Source of the DNA: Dyella lipolytica
Lineage (GTDB): Bacteria; Pseudomonadota; Gammaproteobacteria; Xanthomonadales; Rhodanobacteraceae
Length of the DNA stretch: 64,000 nucleotides
Direction: 5' to 3'
Assembly: GCF_030160075.1 (NCBI RefSeq)
Contig: NZ_BSNQ01000003.1
Location: forward strand, 1,858,328 to 1,922,327
Shown: positions 43,387 through 52,927 of the stretch, in pieces
Numbering within the stretch: position 1 is the stretch's first letter
Layout of the letters: each line of letters starts with the position of its first letter
Translations under genes and position numbers: made by a program
Notes under the pieces: generated by a model
What the model saw: the letters and a program-made list of their open reading frames with translations, nothing else
Told to the model about the DNA's origin: nothing
Database searches by the model: none

Positions 43387-43590
43387 GGGAATGCTCCGTG
43401 ATGGGGGTGCTACCCCGGTTTCTGACTGATCTGGCGGTGGCCTCAGGGCCACGCTTTCCGTCCTGCCACGATCGGTTCACGACCCTTCCTTGCGGGTCGA
43501 ACTGACAAGTATACGTGAGGCGCTGGGCCAAAGCCAGCCAGTTGCCGAGCAACGGCCCTCTCCCTGGCAGGGAGAGGGAAATATGGCGGA
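43387..43590. other. infC-rpmI spacer
   Basis: About 204 bases without a gene. It contains the REP-like palindrome at 43556-43578 near the infC stop and otherwise a GC-rich leader for rpmI-rplT. I could not identify a confident promoter. Confidence 0.5.
43556..43578. repeat. REP-like palindrome, copy 5, after infC
   Basis: 10-bp stem CCCTCTCCCT / AGGGAGAGGG with loop GGC. In minus sense it lies 12 bases after the infC stop and before rpmI. Confidence 0.75.
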
Positions 43591-44115
43591 TTACTTCTTC
43601 TTGGGCCCGATCATCATGACCATCTGCCGCCCTTCCAGACGCGGGAAGGATTCGATCTGGCCGTTCTCGCCCACATCTTCCTGAATCTTCCTGGCCAGGT
43701 TCTGGCCGAGATCCTGGTGGGACATTTCGCGACCGCGGAAGCGGATGGTGACCTTGACCTTGTCGCCCTCTTCCAGAAAGCGAAGCATGTTGCGCAACTT
43801 GATCTGGTAGTCGCCCACGTCCGTCACCGGACGGAACTTCACTTCCTTGATTTCGACCTGCTTTTGCTTCTTCTTGGCCGCCTGGGCCTTCTTCTGGGCT
43901 TCGAACTTGAACTTGCCGTAGTCCATGATGCGGCAGACCGGCGGGTCGCCGTTGGGCTGGATTTCGACCAGATCGAGCCCCGCTTCCTCGGCAGCGCGCA
44001 GCGCCTCGTCGCGGGTAAGAATGCCAAGCTGCTCGGCATCGGGTCCGATCACACGCACACGCGGTACGCGGATCTCATGGTTGCGACGGTTGCCCTTAGT
44101 TTCGGTGGTGGCGAT
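43591..44115 (-). CDS. infC: Translation initiation factor IF-3, with AUC start codon
   Basis: 174 aa. No ATG, GTG or TTG lies at the expected start. The frame runs back through [16 protein letters not shown] to an ATC at 44115-44113, preceded by GGAGGA (44128-44123) with a 7-base spacing, so ATC is the evident start. A later GTG at 44058 would remove the conserved N-terminus. Family motifs include [31 protein letters not shown] and [17 protein letters not shown]. Rare start codons on infC (AUU in E. coli) allow IF-3 to limit its own synthesis. Confidence 0.95.
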   Translation of the reverse strand: MATTETKGNRRNHEIRVPRVRVIGPDAEQLGILTRDEALRAAEEAGLDLVEIQPNGDPPVCRIMDYGKFKFEAQKKAQAAKKKQKQVEIKEVKFRPVTDVGDYQIKLRNMLRFLEEGDKVKVTIRFRGREMSHQDLGQNLARKIQEDVGENGQIESFPRLEGRQMVMMIGPKKK

Positions 44116-44156
44116 ACCACTATCCTCCAGAAGATGTTGAAGTCGACCGTACGGCG

Positions 44157-46058
44157 TTAGCGCCGCGTCTCGGTCTCCAGGCGTTCGATGAAGCTGGCTA
44201 GCGGCATGCTGCCCAAGTCTTCGCCCGAACGGGTACGCACGGAAACAGCCCCCGATTCCTTTTCGCGATCGCCGACCACAAGCAGGTAGGGCACTTTCTG
44301 CAACGTATGTTCGCGGATTTTATAGCCGACCTTCTCATTGCGCAAATCGGCGTGCACCCGGAAGCCTTTATCGACAAGGGTTTGCGTTACCTGACGGACA
44401 TAGTCGGCCTGGGCGTCGGTGATGCTGAACACCTGTGCCTGTACCGGCGCCAGCCACGGCGGCAGGTTGCCGGCGTGGTGTTCGATGAGGATACCGATGA
44501 AGCGTTCCATCGAGCCTACGATGGCCCGATGCAACATAACCGGATGTTTGCGTTGACTATGTTCGTCGACGTATTCCGCCCCGAGGCGCTCCGGCATCAT
44601 GAAATCCACCTGCATGGTGCCGACCTGCCAGGCGCGGCCGATCGAGTCTTTCATGTGGTATTCGATCTTGGGGCCGTAGAAGGCACCCTCGCCAGGTAGC
44701 TCGTCCCATTGCACCCCGGCTGAGCGCAAGGCGGCGCGCAGCGCATCCTCGGCGCGATCCCAAACGGCGTCGCTGCCGATGCGCTTGTCGGGGCGCAGGG
44801 CGATCTTCAGCGCGATGTCGTCGAAACCGAAGTCGGTGTAGACCTTCATCGCCTGCTGATGGAAGGCGGTGACCTCCGATTCGATTTGGCCTTCCGTGCA
44901 GAAGATATGGCCATCGTCCTGCGTGAAGGCACGCACGCGCATGATGCCGTGCAGCGCGCCGGAGGGCTCGTTGCGATGGCAGCCACCGAATTCACCGTAG
45001 CGGACCGGTAGATCGCGGTAGCTATGCAAATTGGTGTTGTAGATCTGCACGTGACCTGGGCAGTTCATCGGCTTCAGTGCGTAGGTGCGCTTTTCCGATT
45101 CCGTGAAGAACATGTTTTCCTGGTAGTTGTCCCAGTGGCCGGACTTCTTCCACAGGCTGACATCCATGATCTGCGGACCGCGCACTTCCTGGTAGCCGCT
45201 GCTGCGATAGACGCCGCGCACGTATTGCTCCACGGCCTGCCAGATGGCCCAGCCGTTCGGATGCCAGAACACCATGCCCGGCGCTTCTTCCTGCTGGTGG
45301 AACAGGTCCAGCGCCTTGCCGATCTTGCGGTGATCGCGCTTTTCGGCTTCTTCCAACTGGTGCAAGTAAGCCTTGAGGTCTTTGTCGCTGAGCCACGACG
45401 TTCCGTAGATGCGCGTCAGCATCGCGTTGTTGGAATCACCGCGCCAATACGCGCCGGCCACCTTCATCAACTTGAACGCGCGCAGCTTGCCCGTGTTCGG
45501 CACGTGCGGGCCGCGGCACAAGTCGGTGAATTCACCCTGCGTGTAGAGCGATAGCTCTTCGTTCGCAGGAATGCTCTCGATGATCTCGGCCTTGTATTCC
45601 TCGCCGATACCGCGGAAGAACTTCACCGCGTCGTCGCGCGATTTCACGCTGCGCGTTACCGGCAGTTGTTCCTTCACGATCTTTTCCATCTCCGCCTCGA
45701 TCTTCACCAGATCGTCCGGCGTGAAGGGGCGCTCGTAGGCGAAGTCGTAATAGAAGCCGTTGTCGATCACCGGACCGATCGTCACCTGCGCACCCGGAAA
45801 CAGCCGCTGCACGGCCTGCGCCAGCAAGTGCGCCGTCGAATGACGCAGGATCTCCAGCGCATCCGGGCTTTTCTCGGTAACGATCTCGAGGCTGGCGTTG
45901 TGGTCGATAGGGAAGCTGGCATCCACCAGCTTGCCGTCCACCTTGCCAGCCAAGGTGGCCTTGGCCAGGCCGGCGCCGATAGAGGCAGCCACGTCCTGCA
46001 CCGTCACAGGATGGTCGAAGGGGCGTTTGCTGCCGTCGGGTAGCGTGATCTCAATCAT
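44157..46058 (-). CDS. thrS: Threonyl-tRNA synthetase
   Basis: 633 aa from the ATG at 46058 ([14 protein letters not shown]). N-terminal TGS domain, editing domain with [16 protein letters not shown], catalytic core with [45 protein letters not shown], and an anticodon-binding C-terminus. First gene of thrS-infC-rpmI-rplT-pheS-pheT-ihfA-merR. It has a long leader with three hairpins. Confidence 0.97.
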   Translation of the reverse strand: MIEITLPDGSKRPFDHPVTVQDVAASIGAGLAKATLAGKVDGKLVDASFPIDHNASLEIVTEKSPDALEILRHSTAHLLAQAVQRLFPGAQVTIGPVIDNGFYYDFAYERPFTPDDLVKIEAEMEKIVKEQLPVTRSVKSRDDAVKFFRGIGEEYKAEIIESIPANEELSLYTQGEFTDLCRGPHVPNTGKLRAFKLMKVAGAYWRGDSNNAMLTRIYGTSWLSDKDLKAYLHQLEEAEKRDHRKIGKALDLFHQQEEAPGMVFWHPNGWAIWQAVEQYVRGVYRSSGYQEVRGPQIMDVSLWKKSGHWDNYQENMFFTESEKRTYALKPMNCPGHVQIYNTNLHSYRDLPVRYGEFGGCHRNEPSGALHGIMRVRAFTQDDGHIFCTEGQIESEVTAFHQQAMKVYTDFGFDDIALKIALRPDKRIGSDAVWDRAEDALRAALRSAGVQWDELPGEGAFYGPKIEYHMKDSIGRAWQVGTMQVDFMMPERLGAEYVDEHSQRKHPVMLHRAIVGSMERFIGILIEHHAGNLPPWLAPVQAQVFSITDAQADYVRQVTQTLVDKGFRVHADLRNEKVGYKIREHTLQKVPYLLVVGDREKESGAVSVRTRSGEDLGSMPLASFIERLETETRR

Positions 46059-46105
46059 GATTCGTACCTGTACGTCACATCTATGACGTGCTTTTTTTGA
46101 AGAGT

Positions 46106-46176
46106 CCGGCCATGGATGGCCGGTTTTTCTTTGCCCGTCTGGATGACGGGCAAAAATAAAGGCGCCAAGCGCCTTT
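46106..46176 (-). promoter_or_regulatory. Three tandem hairpins in the thrS leader
   Basis: Hairpins at 46106-46123 (CCGGCCAT/ATGGCCGG), 46133-46151 (GCCCGTC/GACGGGC) and 46158-46176 (AAAGGCGC/GCGCCTTT). In minus sense the promoter-proximal one is followed by ATTTTTG, a terminator-like tract. They lie between the predicted promoter and the thrS ATG, so they may attenuate thrS or shape its 5' UTR. Confidence 0.6.
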
Positions 46177-46289
46177 TGTTGGGACACAAGGCGTGGCGGT
46201 TATCAGCGTTGGAAGCGGGTAGTTGCCATGTCACACACTCGACCGACGCCTGGGCGCGGGCCACCTTGTCTCCGTGGGTTCGGAACCGA

Positions 46290-46318
46290 AAATTAGTTTA
46301 GCGCACCGCCGGTGTCAA
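46290..46318 (-). promoter_or_regulatory. Predicted promoter of thrS operon
   Basis: TTGACA (46318-46313) with a 17-base spacer to TAATTT (46295-46290). The -35 is perfect and the -10 weak. It predicts a leader of ~220 nt. Confidence 0.5.
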
Positions 46319-46383
46319 TTCAGCGCATCGGCGAAACGAGCGGCCAACGATAGAATAAACGGGACACCTTTCCGGACATTTGC

Positions 46384-47397
46384 ATGCGCATCCTCGTCAC
46401 CGGCACCGCCGGCTTCATCGGCGCCGCTCTCGCGGAACGATTATTGGCCCGTGGCGACGAGGTCTATGGCATCGACAATCACAACGATTACTACGATCCG
46501 GCGCTGAAAGAAGCACGCCTCGCCCGCTTCGCTACGCATCCGAACTACACCCATCTGCGCGCGGATCTTGCCGACGCTGCGGCGATCGACCGAGCCTTTC
46601 AGGTATTCCAGCCCCAGCGCGTCGCCAACCTGGCTGCGCAAGCCGGCGTGCGTTACTCACTTAAAAATCCGCAGGCCTACGTACAGAGCAACGTAGTCGG
46701 CTTCGTCAACGTGCTCGAAGCCTGCCGCTACGGCAAGGTGGAACATCTGGTGTACGCCTCGTCCAGCTCGGTCTACGGGGCGAATCGCAAGCTGCCCTTC
46801 GCGGTAGAAGACGCTGTCGATCATCCCGTGAGCCTTTATGCGGCCAGCAAAAAAGCAAACGAATTGATGGCGCACACGTACAGCCAACTGTACGACCTGC
46901 CCACTACCGGCCTGCGTTTCTTCACGGTGTACGGCCCCTGGGGCCGCCCGGATATGTCACCGATCCTGTTCGCTGATCGCATCGTGCGCGGCGAGTCGAT
47001 CGATGTCTTCAACTACGGTAACCACAGTCGCGACTTCACTTACGTGGACGACATCGTGGAAGGCGTGATCCGCACACTCGATCATGTTGCGCAACCCGAT
47101 CCGACGTACGACCCGCTGCATCCGAACCCGGGCACATCGAGTGCGCCTTATCGCGTCTACAACATCGGCAACGATCAACCCGTGCAACTGATGCGCTTTA
47201 TCGAGCTACTTGAGCAGCATCTCGGGCGCAGCGCGGAAAAACGATTGCTGCCGATGCAGGCCGGCGACGTGCCCGATACCTGGGCCGATGTGTCGGCGCT
47301 GCGTCGCGACGTGGGCTACGCGCCGAATACGCCGATCGAAACCGGCGTGGCGCGCTTCGCGGAGTGGTATCGCGATTACTATCGCGTCAAAGCGTAA
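46384..47397 (+). CDS. NAD-dependent nucleotide-sugar epimerase (UDP-glucuronate 4-epimerase-like)
   Basis: 337 aa extended SDR. NAD motif TGTAGFIGAALAERL at the N-terminus, then IDNHNDYYDPALKEARL, typical of UDP-GlcA 4-epimerases (CapI/LpsL), catalytic YAASKKANE, and GLRFFTVYGPWGRPDM. It supplies UDP-galacturonate or a related sugar for envelope polysaccharide. No glycosyltransferase genes adjoin it. Confidence 0.9.
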   Translation: MRILVTGTAGFIGAALAERLLARGDEVYGIDNHNDYYDPALKEARLARFATHPNYTHLRADLADAAAIDRAFQVFQPQRVANLAAQAGVRYSLKNPQAYVQSNVVGFVNVLEACRYGKVEHLVYASSSSVYGANRKLPFAVEDAVDHPVSLYAASKKANELMAHTYSQLYDLPTTGLRFFTVYGPWGRPDMSPILFADRIVRGESIDVFNYGNHSRDFTYVDDIVEGVIRTLDHVAQPDPTYDPLHPNPGTSSAPYRVYNIGNDQPVQLMRFIELLEQHLGRSAEKRLLPMQAGDVPDTWADVSALRRDVGYAPNTPIETGVARFAEWYRDYYRVKA

Positions 47398-47417
47398 CTA
47401 CGACGAGTTCCGCCGAT

Positions 47418-47867
47418 TCAGAATGGCTTGGCGAGCACTAGATACAACACGCCGAGCAGCAAAAGCACCGGAAGCTCGTTCAGCCAACGCAACGCGCGCG
47501 CCGAAGGCAAAGCGCCTCCTTTTTCGCTGCGCTTGATCGCCCGGCCGGCCCAACTGAAATAAATCAGCAGCATTACGACGATGCTTAGCTTGGCGTCGAT
47601 CCAGTGCATCGACGCGACCACGTTCGGCATCGTCTGGGGAAAGACGCGCCAGCCCTCCCACAGGATCAGGCCAAACACCGCAGCCATGCCGAACAGGTTG
47701 TGGCCAAAGCGGTACAGCCGGCGGCCCATGAGCTGCAGCCGGGCGCGTACAGCCGCGTCATCGCCCGCCTCGGCGATATTCACCAGAATGCGCGGCAGGT
47801 AGAACACCGTCGACATCCAGGCAATGACGAACAGCAGATGAAACGTCTTGACCCACAGGTAGACCAT
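47418..47867 (-). CDS. HemJ-like / CopD-family membrane protein
   Basis: 149 aa from the ATG at 47867 (MVYLWVKTFHLLFVIAWMSTVFYLPRILV). The sequence fits the HemJ (UPF0093) protoporphyrinogen oxidase pattern with an early conserved His and four membrane segments (~5-25, 58-76, 88-110, 128-147). HemJ makes protoporphyrin IX in bacteria lacking HemG/HemY. It is often annotated simply as CopD family. A start at 47915 would run through the tRNA terminator and is rejected. Confidence 0.8.
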   Translation of the reverse strand: MVYLWVKTFHLLFVIAWMSTVFYLPRILVNIAEAGDDAAVRARLQLMGRRLYRFGHNLFGMAAVFGLILWEGWRVFPQTMPNVVASMHWIDAKLSIVVMLLIYFSWAGRAIKRSEKGGALPSARALRWLNELPVLLLLGVLYLVLAKPF

Positions 47868-47893
47868 GTCCGAAGCCCTCGTTCGCGCAAAGA

Positions 47894-47923
47894 AAAACGG
47901 CGTGCCGTAAAGCACGCCGTTTT
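47894..47923 (-). terminator. Terminator of tRNA-Val
   Basis: 12-bp perfect stem AAAACGGCGTGC / GCACGCCGTTTT with a 6-base loop, followed in minus sense by TCTTTG. It separates the tRNA from the HemJ-like gene. Confidence 0.85.
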
Positions 47924-47932
47924 ATCGGGATT

Positions 47933-48007
47933 TGGTGGGCGGTACAAGGATCGAACTTGTGACCCCTTCCATGTCAAGGAAGTGCTCTACCGCTGAGCTA
48001 ACCGCCC
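47933..48007 (-). tRNA. tRNA-Val (anticodon GAC)
   Basis: 75 nt with encoded CCA. Acceptor GGGCGGT/ACCGCCC, D-arm GCTCAGCGGTAGAGC, anticodon arm CTTCC-TTGACAT-GGAAG giving GAC, T-arm GTTCGATCC. Confidence 0.97.
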
Positions 48008-48059
48008 ACAGCTCGCCCGGCTGGCCGCGCGAGCCGTGCAGTATACGGGAAGACCAAAA

Positions 48060-50096
48060 TCAGCGCAAAGCCCGCTCCCGCAGCTGGTGGATCTGGTCGC
48101 GCAGGCGGGCCGCATCCTCGAACTCCAGATTTTCGGCGTGTTTATACATTTGGGCCTCCAGCCGCTTGATCATGGCCGAGGCCTGAGCCACGTCCAGCGC
48201 CGCATATTCGGCCCCCTGCTCTGCAATGGCCGCAATCGCGCGATCGCGCATCGATTTGCCGCGACCACCACGGCCCGGCACCTCACTGCGCGCCCCTTCC
48301 ATGATGTCGGCAATGCGGCGCACCACCGACGCAGGCGTGATCCCGTGCGCCTCGTTCCAGGTCCGCTGCTTTTCGCGGCGGCGAGCCGTCTCGTCCATCG
48401 CGGCCTTCATCGAGCGGGTGATCTCGTCGGCGTAGAGAATGGCCTTGCCACGGAGATTACGCGCCGCGCGGCCCATGGTTTGGATCAACGAACCGGTGGA
48501 ACGCAGGAAGCCCTCTTTGTCCGCGTCGAGAATGGCGACCAGCGAAACCTCCGGCATGTCCAGACCCTCGCGCAGCAGGTTGATGCCAACCAGCACGTCG
48601 AATTCGCCTAGGCGCAGATCGCGGATGATTTCCACGCGCTCCACGGTTTCGATGTCCGAGTGCAGGTAGCGCACTTTCACATCGTGTTCGCTGAGATATT
48701 CGGTGAGGTTTTCCGCCATGCGCTTGGTGAGCGTGGTGACCAGCACACGGTCGCCCATCGCGATACGCTTCTTGGCTTCGCCCAGCAGATCGTCGACCTG
48801 GGTGCGGACAGGGCGAACTTCCACTTCCGGATCGATCAGGCCGGTAGGACGCACGACCAACTCGACCACCGCATCGCCGGATTTTTCCAGTTCGTAAGCA
48901 CGCGGTGTGGCGGAGACATAGATCGAACGCGGGGCGCGGCGCTCCCACTCCTCGAAACGCAACGGGCGGTTGTCCATCGCCGAAGGCAGACGGAACCCGA
49001 ACTCCACCAGGGTCTCCTTGCGCGAGCGGTCGCCTTTGTACATCGCGCCAAGCTGCGGGATCGTCACGTGCGACTCGTCCACGACGAGCAAGGCATCGGG
49101 CGGCAGATAGTCGAACAGTGTCGGCGGCGGTTCGCCCGGGGCGCGGCGGGTGAGGTGCCGCGAGTAGTTCTCGATGCCCTGGCAATAACCCACCTCGGCC
49201 ATCATCTCGATGTCGAAGCGAGTGCGCTGATCCAAACGCTGCGCCTCGACCAGGCGATTCTCTTTGTAGAGATATTCGAGACGTTCCTTCAACTCGACCT
49301 TGATCGTCTCGATCGCGTTCAACACGCTCTCGCGTGTGCTGGCGTAGTGCGTACGCGGATAGACGGTGTAGCGCGGCACTTTGCGGATCGTCTCGCCGGT
49401 CAGCGGATCGAACAACGAAAGGTTTTCCACTTCGCCATCGAATAGCTCGATGCGCAACGCTTCGGTTTCCGATTCAGCCGGAAACACGTCGATGATTTCA
49501 CCGCGCACACGATAAGTGCCTCGACGCAGCTCCATTTCGTTGCGGGTGTACTGCAGCTCGGTCAGCTGGCGAATCAGCGCGCGCTGATCGATGCGTTCGC
49601 CGCGCGCCAGAATCAGGCGCAGCGACAGGTAATCGTCAGGGTCGCCCAAGCCATAGATCGCCGAGACCGTCGCGACAATCAGGGCATCTTTGCGCGAGAG
49701 CAGCGCTTTCGTGGCCGCTAGGCGCATCTGCTCGATGTGCTCGTTGATCGAGGCGTCTTTCTCGATAAAGGTATCCGACGCGACGACGTAAGCTTCAGGC
49801 TGGTAGTAGTCGTAGTAGCTGACGAAGTACTCCACCGCATTGTGCGGAAAGAATTCCTTGAACTCACCGTACAGCTGCGCGGCCAAGGTTTTGTTCGGCG
49901 CCAGCACGATGGTTGGACGCTGCACCTGGGCAATCATGTTGGCGATAGTGAACGTCTTGCCCGACCCCGTCACGCCGAGCAGGGTCTGCGCAGCCAGACC
50001 GGCTTCGAAACCTTCAACGAGACGGCGGATAGCCTCGGGCTGGTCGCCGGCCGGTTGGTAATCGGATACGAGTTCGAAGCGGTCGCGGTCGGTCAT
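48060..50096 (-). CDS. uvrB: Excinuclease ABC subunit B
   Basis: 678 aa. Nucleotide excision repair helicase-like subunit that loads at lesions. Walker [11 protein letters not shown], the beta-hairpin region [25 protein letters not shown], helicase motifs [13 protein letters not shown] and [10 protein letters not shown], and the C-terminal UVR domain ([36 protein letters not shown]) for UvrC contact. Confidence 0.98.
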   Translation of the reverse strand: MTDRDRFELVSDYQPAGDQPEAIRRLVEGFEAGLAAQTLLGVTGSGKTFTIANMIAQVQRPTIVLAPNKTLAAQLYGEFKEFFPHNAVEYFVSYYDYYQPEAYVVASDTFIEKDASINEHIEQMRLAATKALLSRKDALIVATVSAIYGLGDPDDYLSLRLILARGERIDQRALIRQLTELQYTRNEMELRRGTYRVRGEIIDVFPAESETEALRIELFDGEVENLSLFDPLTGETIRKVPRYTVYPRTHYASTRESVLNAIETIKVELKERLEYLYKENRLVEAQRLDQRTRFDIEMMAEVGYCQGIENYSRHLTRRAPGEPPPTLFDYLPPDALLVVDESHVTIPQLGAMYKGDRSRKETLVEFGFRLPSAMDNRPLRFEEWERRAPRSIYVSATPRAYELEKSGDAVVELVVRPTGLIDPEVEVRPVRTQVDDLLGEAKKRIAMGDRVLVTTLTKRMAENLTEYLSEHDVKVRYLHSDIETVERVEIIRDLRLGEFDVLVGINLLREGLDMPEVSLVAILDADKEGFLRSTGSLIQTMGRAARNLRGKAILYADEITRSMKAAMDETARRREKQRTWNEAHGITPASVVRRIADIMEGARSEVPGRGGRGKSMRDRAIAAIAEQGAEYAALDVAQASAMIKRLEAQMYKHAENLEFEDAARLRDQIHQLRERALR

Positions 50097-50216
50097 GTTC
50101 TTACCTTGCGGGCTCTTTGAGCCATTTTAAATGCTGCATGCTGACATAACCTGTCAGCAGCACCCGACGGCTTACCCATCCAGCAACCCGTTGGCCCGCG
50201 AAAAATGAGGCCTAGC

Positions 50217-50792
50217 ATGGCTGGAATGCGGCTATGGAGTGCCAACTTGTCTTTCCGATACACGCAACGAGGCTTTGGACTTATCGAACAGATCATCGTG
50301 CTGGTCGTGCTGGCAGTGGTCGCCACCATAGCCGTGCCGTCGTTTCGACACCTGCTCAATGGGCACGAGCTACGTTTGGCGCAAACCGATTACATCGCCG
50401 CCTTGCAGCACGCGCGCAACCTGGCCGTGAACGAACAAGTGCGCGTCATCTTTTGTCCCAGCAGGAATGCTTTGACTTGCAACGGTAGCAGCTCATGGAA
50501 CGACGGCTGGCTGATAGGGCGAGCGGACCCTCAAAACAAGGGTCAGCTTGTCGGGCCGCCGCTCTACGTAGGTGGCAGATACCGAAGCTCGCTCATCATT
50601 AGCGGTAGCACTGCGAAAAAATACATCTGGTTCGATCCGGATGGCAGCGCCGCCGGCACCAATCTAAGTCTTTTATTCTGTGTCCGGGGCGAGCCCCAGC
50701 GAGTACTGAAGGTGGTGATAGCGCCCAAAGGCCGCGTCAGAGGCGACGTGGTCGACGCGAACGACACCACGCCATGTGCCACATCGGAATAA
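50217..50792 (+). CDS. Type IV pilin-like pseudopilin (GspH/FimT family)
   Basis: 191 aa from the ATG at 50217 (GAGG six bases ahead; ATGs at 50205 and 50226 are also in frame). Prepilin peptidase site RG|FGLIEQ with Glu at +5, followed by a hydrophobic helix (IIVLVVLAVVATIAVPSF) and a GspH-type C-terminal domain with CPSRNALTC. A minor pseudopilin of a type IV pilus or type II secretion system, but no other pilus genes are nearby. Confidence 0.88.
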   Translation: MAGMRLWSANLSFRYTQRGFGLIEQIIVLVVLAVVATIAVPSFRHLLNGHELRLAQTDYIAALQHARNLAVNEQVRVIFCPSRNALTCNGSSSWNDGWLIGRADPQNKGQLVGPPLYVGGRYRSSLIISGSTAKKYIWFDPDGSAAGTNLSLLFCVRGEPQRVLKVVIAPKGRVRGDVVDANDTTPCATSE

Positions 50793-50803
50793 TGCGAGCA
50801 GGA

Positions 50804-51307
50804 TCAAAGCAACACGGGCCGATCCGGCAATTCGTCAGGCCTTGCCTTGCCGTGACTGGGAAAATGCTTTGCCAACAACGCATGCGTATCGGTAATGCCA
50901 CGCAAGGCACCCGCACGCCATTGACCCGCCGCAAAGCTTTCGCGCATGGCGTTACAAATCGCCGTCCATTCTTCAGGTTTGACCCGCCGCGCAATGCCAC
51001 GGTCGGCCACAATCTCGATGCGATGCTCGGCCATCAACAGATACAGCAGCACGCCGTTGTTGTGTTCGGTATCCCAAACGCCCAATTGGCCGAAAATCTG
51101 CCGCGCGCGCGTGTTGGCATCCAACCCCGCCAGCACGGACTGCGGCGCCAGGCGCGCTTCGATCGCGAAACGCACTTCACCCAAATGCGTGTGCTCGCCA
51201 TCCGCAATGGCAGCCGTCATATCGTCCAGCAAGGCGGGCGGAAAGCGACGATGCAGCTGGAACCAGCCATCGAACACATTCGCGAGCAGTCGTTGCGTGC
51301 GCGTCAT
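50804..51307 (-). CDS. TPM-domain protein
   Basis: 167 aa from the ATG at 51307. TPM-like domain: GEVRFAIEARLAP, ARQIFGQLGVWDTEHNNGVLLYLLMAEHRIEIVADRGIARRV. No signal peptide is apparent, unlike its upstream neighbour. Last gene of a lemA-TPM-TPM operon; it begins 1 base after the previous stop. Confidence 0.85.
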   Translation of the reverse strand: MTRTQRLLANVFDGWFQLHRRFPPALLDDMTAAIADGEHTHLGEVRFAIEARLAPQSVLAGLDANTRARQIFGQLGVWDTEHNNGVLLYLLMAEHRIEIVADRGIARRVKPEEWTAICNAMRESFAAGQWRAGALRGITDTHALLAKHFPSHGKARPDELPDRPVLL

Positions 51308-51308
51308 C

Positions 51309-52199
51309 TCACCAGCTCCCCGAAGCACCGCCGCCGCCGAAGCTGCCACCACCACCGCTGAAGCCACCGCCTCCGCCAAAACCACCGCCGCCGCCGAAGC
51401 CTCCACCACCGCCCCAGCCGCCGAATCCACCCCAGCCACCACCGCCGATGGATCGCCCGGCGCCGGCCGGCAGTAGCATGAAAAGACCGCCCACTATCCC
51501 ACCCAGAATGCCGATGCCGGCCGAGGCCAGCATCCACAGCAGCCCGCCGACCACGATGCCACCGAGAGGTGCACGCACAAAGGCGCTGGTGCGACCGAAG
51601 ATGCCGCGCAAGATGATCACGGCGAATATCGCGAGGAAGAAGATGCCTTGCAGATCCGGGCCGTGCTGCTCGACATTGTTACCCTGCACAGGCGGTGGCA
51701 AGGACTCGCCGTTGATCAGCAGGGTCAACGCGCCGATCGCATCGTTGATGCCACCGGCGTAATCGTTACTGCGAAACTTCGGCGCGATGTACTCGCGAAT
51801 GATGCGGGCACAAGCGGCATCGGGAATCGCACCTTCCAGCCCGTAACCCACCTCGATGCGCACCTGCCGATCGTTCTTGGCGATAAACAGCAGAACGCCG
51901 TCATCGACACCTTTGCGACCGAGCTTGTTCGCTTCGGCCACCCGCAACGAATAATCGTCGACGGCGTCGGGTTGCGTGCTGCCCACCATGAGAACGACGA
52001 GCTGCGCACCCTTTTGTTTTTCCAGATTGGTCAGCTGCGCGTTGAGCTGATCGATCTGCTGCGGCGTCAAGGTTCCGGTGAGATCGGTGACGTGCTGCGT
52101 GAGCGTGGGCACCGCCGGAAGATCGTCAGCATACGAAGGCCATGGCGATAGCAGCGCTATCGCCACAACGATCCACAGGCGCACCAAGCGCCGGATCAT
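51309..52199 (-). CDS. TPM-domain (YgcG-like) protein with Gly-rich tail
   Basis: 296 aa. Signal peptide (~1-24), TPM domain (~30-160: VTDLTGTLTPQQIDQLNAQLTNLE, GVLLFIAKNDRQVRIEVGYGLEGAIPD), two membrane segments (~180-245), and a C-terminal run of ~45 residues that is nearly all Gly with Phe, Trp and Ser. Some members of this family aid photosystem repair or act as phosphatases; the role here is unknown. It is paired with LemA, as usual. Confidence 0.88.
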   Translation of the reverse strand: MIRRLVRLWIVVAIALLSPWPSYADDLPAVPTLTQHVTDLTGTLTPQQIDQLNAQLTNLEKQKGAQLVVLMVGSTQPDAVDDYSLRVAEANKLGRKGVDDGVLLFIAKNDRQVRIEVGYGLEGAIPDAACARIIREYIAPKFRSNDYAGGINDAIGALTLLINGESLPPPVQGNNVEQHGPDLQGIFFLAIFAVIILRGIFGRTSAFVRAPLGGIVVGGLLWMLASAGIGILGGIVGGLFMLLPAGAGRSIGGGGWGGFGGWGGGGGFGGGGGFGGGGGFSGGGGSFGGGGASGSW

Positions 52200-52200
52200 G

Positions 52201-52851
52201 TCAGTGTGCCGAAGCAGCAGGTGCCGGACTGGCCGGCGGCTGGGCGGCAGGTGCCGGCGTCCCGGATCCGAAATCGACCGTCGGTGCCGTGGAGATGGCC
52301 TTCTCGTTTTCTACGCTGAAGTTCGGCTTCACCTGGTAACCGAACATCTTGGCCGTAAGGTTGTTCGGGAATGTGCGAATCAGCGAGTTGTATTGCTGCA
52401 CGCCCTGGATATAGCGATTGCGCGCGACGGTGATGCGGTTCTCGGTGCCTTCCAGCTGCGCCTGCAGGTTCTGGAACAGGCCGTCGGCCTTGAGATTCGG
52501 ATAATTTTCGCTAACGGCCATCAGCCGGGATAACGCACTCGTCAGCTGACCTTGTGCCGCCTGGAACTTGGCCAGGGCTTCGGGATCGTTTGCCAACTCC
52601 GGTGTGACCTGGATGCTGCCGACGCGCGAACGGGCATCGGCGACCTCGGTGAAGACCTTGTCTTCATGAGCAGCGTAGCCTTTCACCGTGTTGACCAGGT
52701 TGGGTACCAGGTCGGCGCGCCGCTGATACTGGTTGAGCACTTCCGACCACTGCGCCTTAACGGCTTCATCCTGCTTCTGGATCGAGTTGTAGCCACAGCC
52801 CGAGAGCATCAGGGCGAGCATCAACAGCACGAATACACGCAACGCGTTCAT
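52201..52851 (-). CDS. lemA: LemA family protein
   Basis: 216 aa from the ATG at 52851, which gives a lipobox-like LSGC (Cys19). LemA core: YNSIQKQDEAVKAQWSEVLNQYQRRADLVPNLVNTVKGYA and NRITVARNRYIQGVQQYNSLIRTFPNN. A Pro/Ala-rich tail follows. It is predicted to be membrane-anchored with a helical periplasmic domain. First of three co-directional genes with two TPM proteins. Confidence 0.92.
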   Translation of the reverse strand: MNALRVFVLLMLALMLSGCGYNSIQKQDEAVKAQWSEVLNQYQRRADLVPNLVNTVKGYAAHEDKVFTEVADARSRVGSIQVTPELANDPEALAKFQAAQGQLTSALSRLMAVSENYPNLKADGLFQNLQAQLEGTENRITVARNRYIQGVQQYNSLIRTFPNNLTAKMFGYQVKPNFSVENEKAISTAPTVDFGSGTPAPAAQPPASPAPAASAH

Positions 52852-52927
52852 GGGAGTGCTCCAGTCCAGTGGAGTCGCCATTGCATCATTCCCCAGCCGG
52901 GTACGCAATGCTGCGATGTGGCACGAC

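Noticed and set aside
43591-44058. infC starting at the GTG at 44058
   Set aside because: It would remove the conserved [11 protein letters not shown] segment and lacks a Shine-Dalgarno; the ATC start has a perfect one.
46055-46264. 69-codon frame in the thrS leader as a leader peptide
   Set aside because: It overlaps the thrS start, has no run of Thr codons and no good ribosome-binding site.
51313-51460. Repetitive GCC/CCG tract as a CRISPR or tandem repeat array
   Set aside because: It is the glycine-codon run of the TPM protein tail, with no unique spacers.
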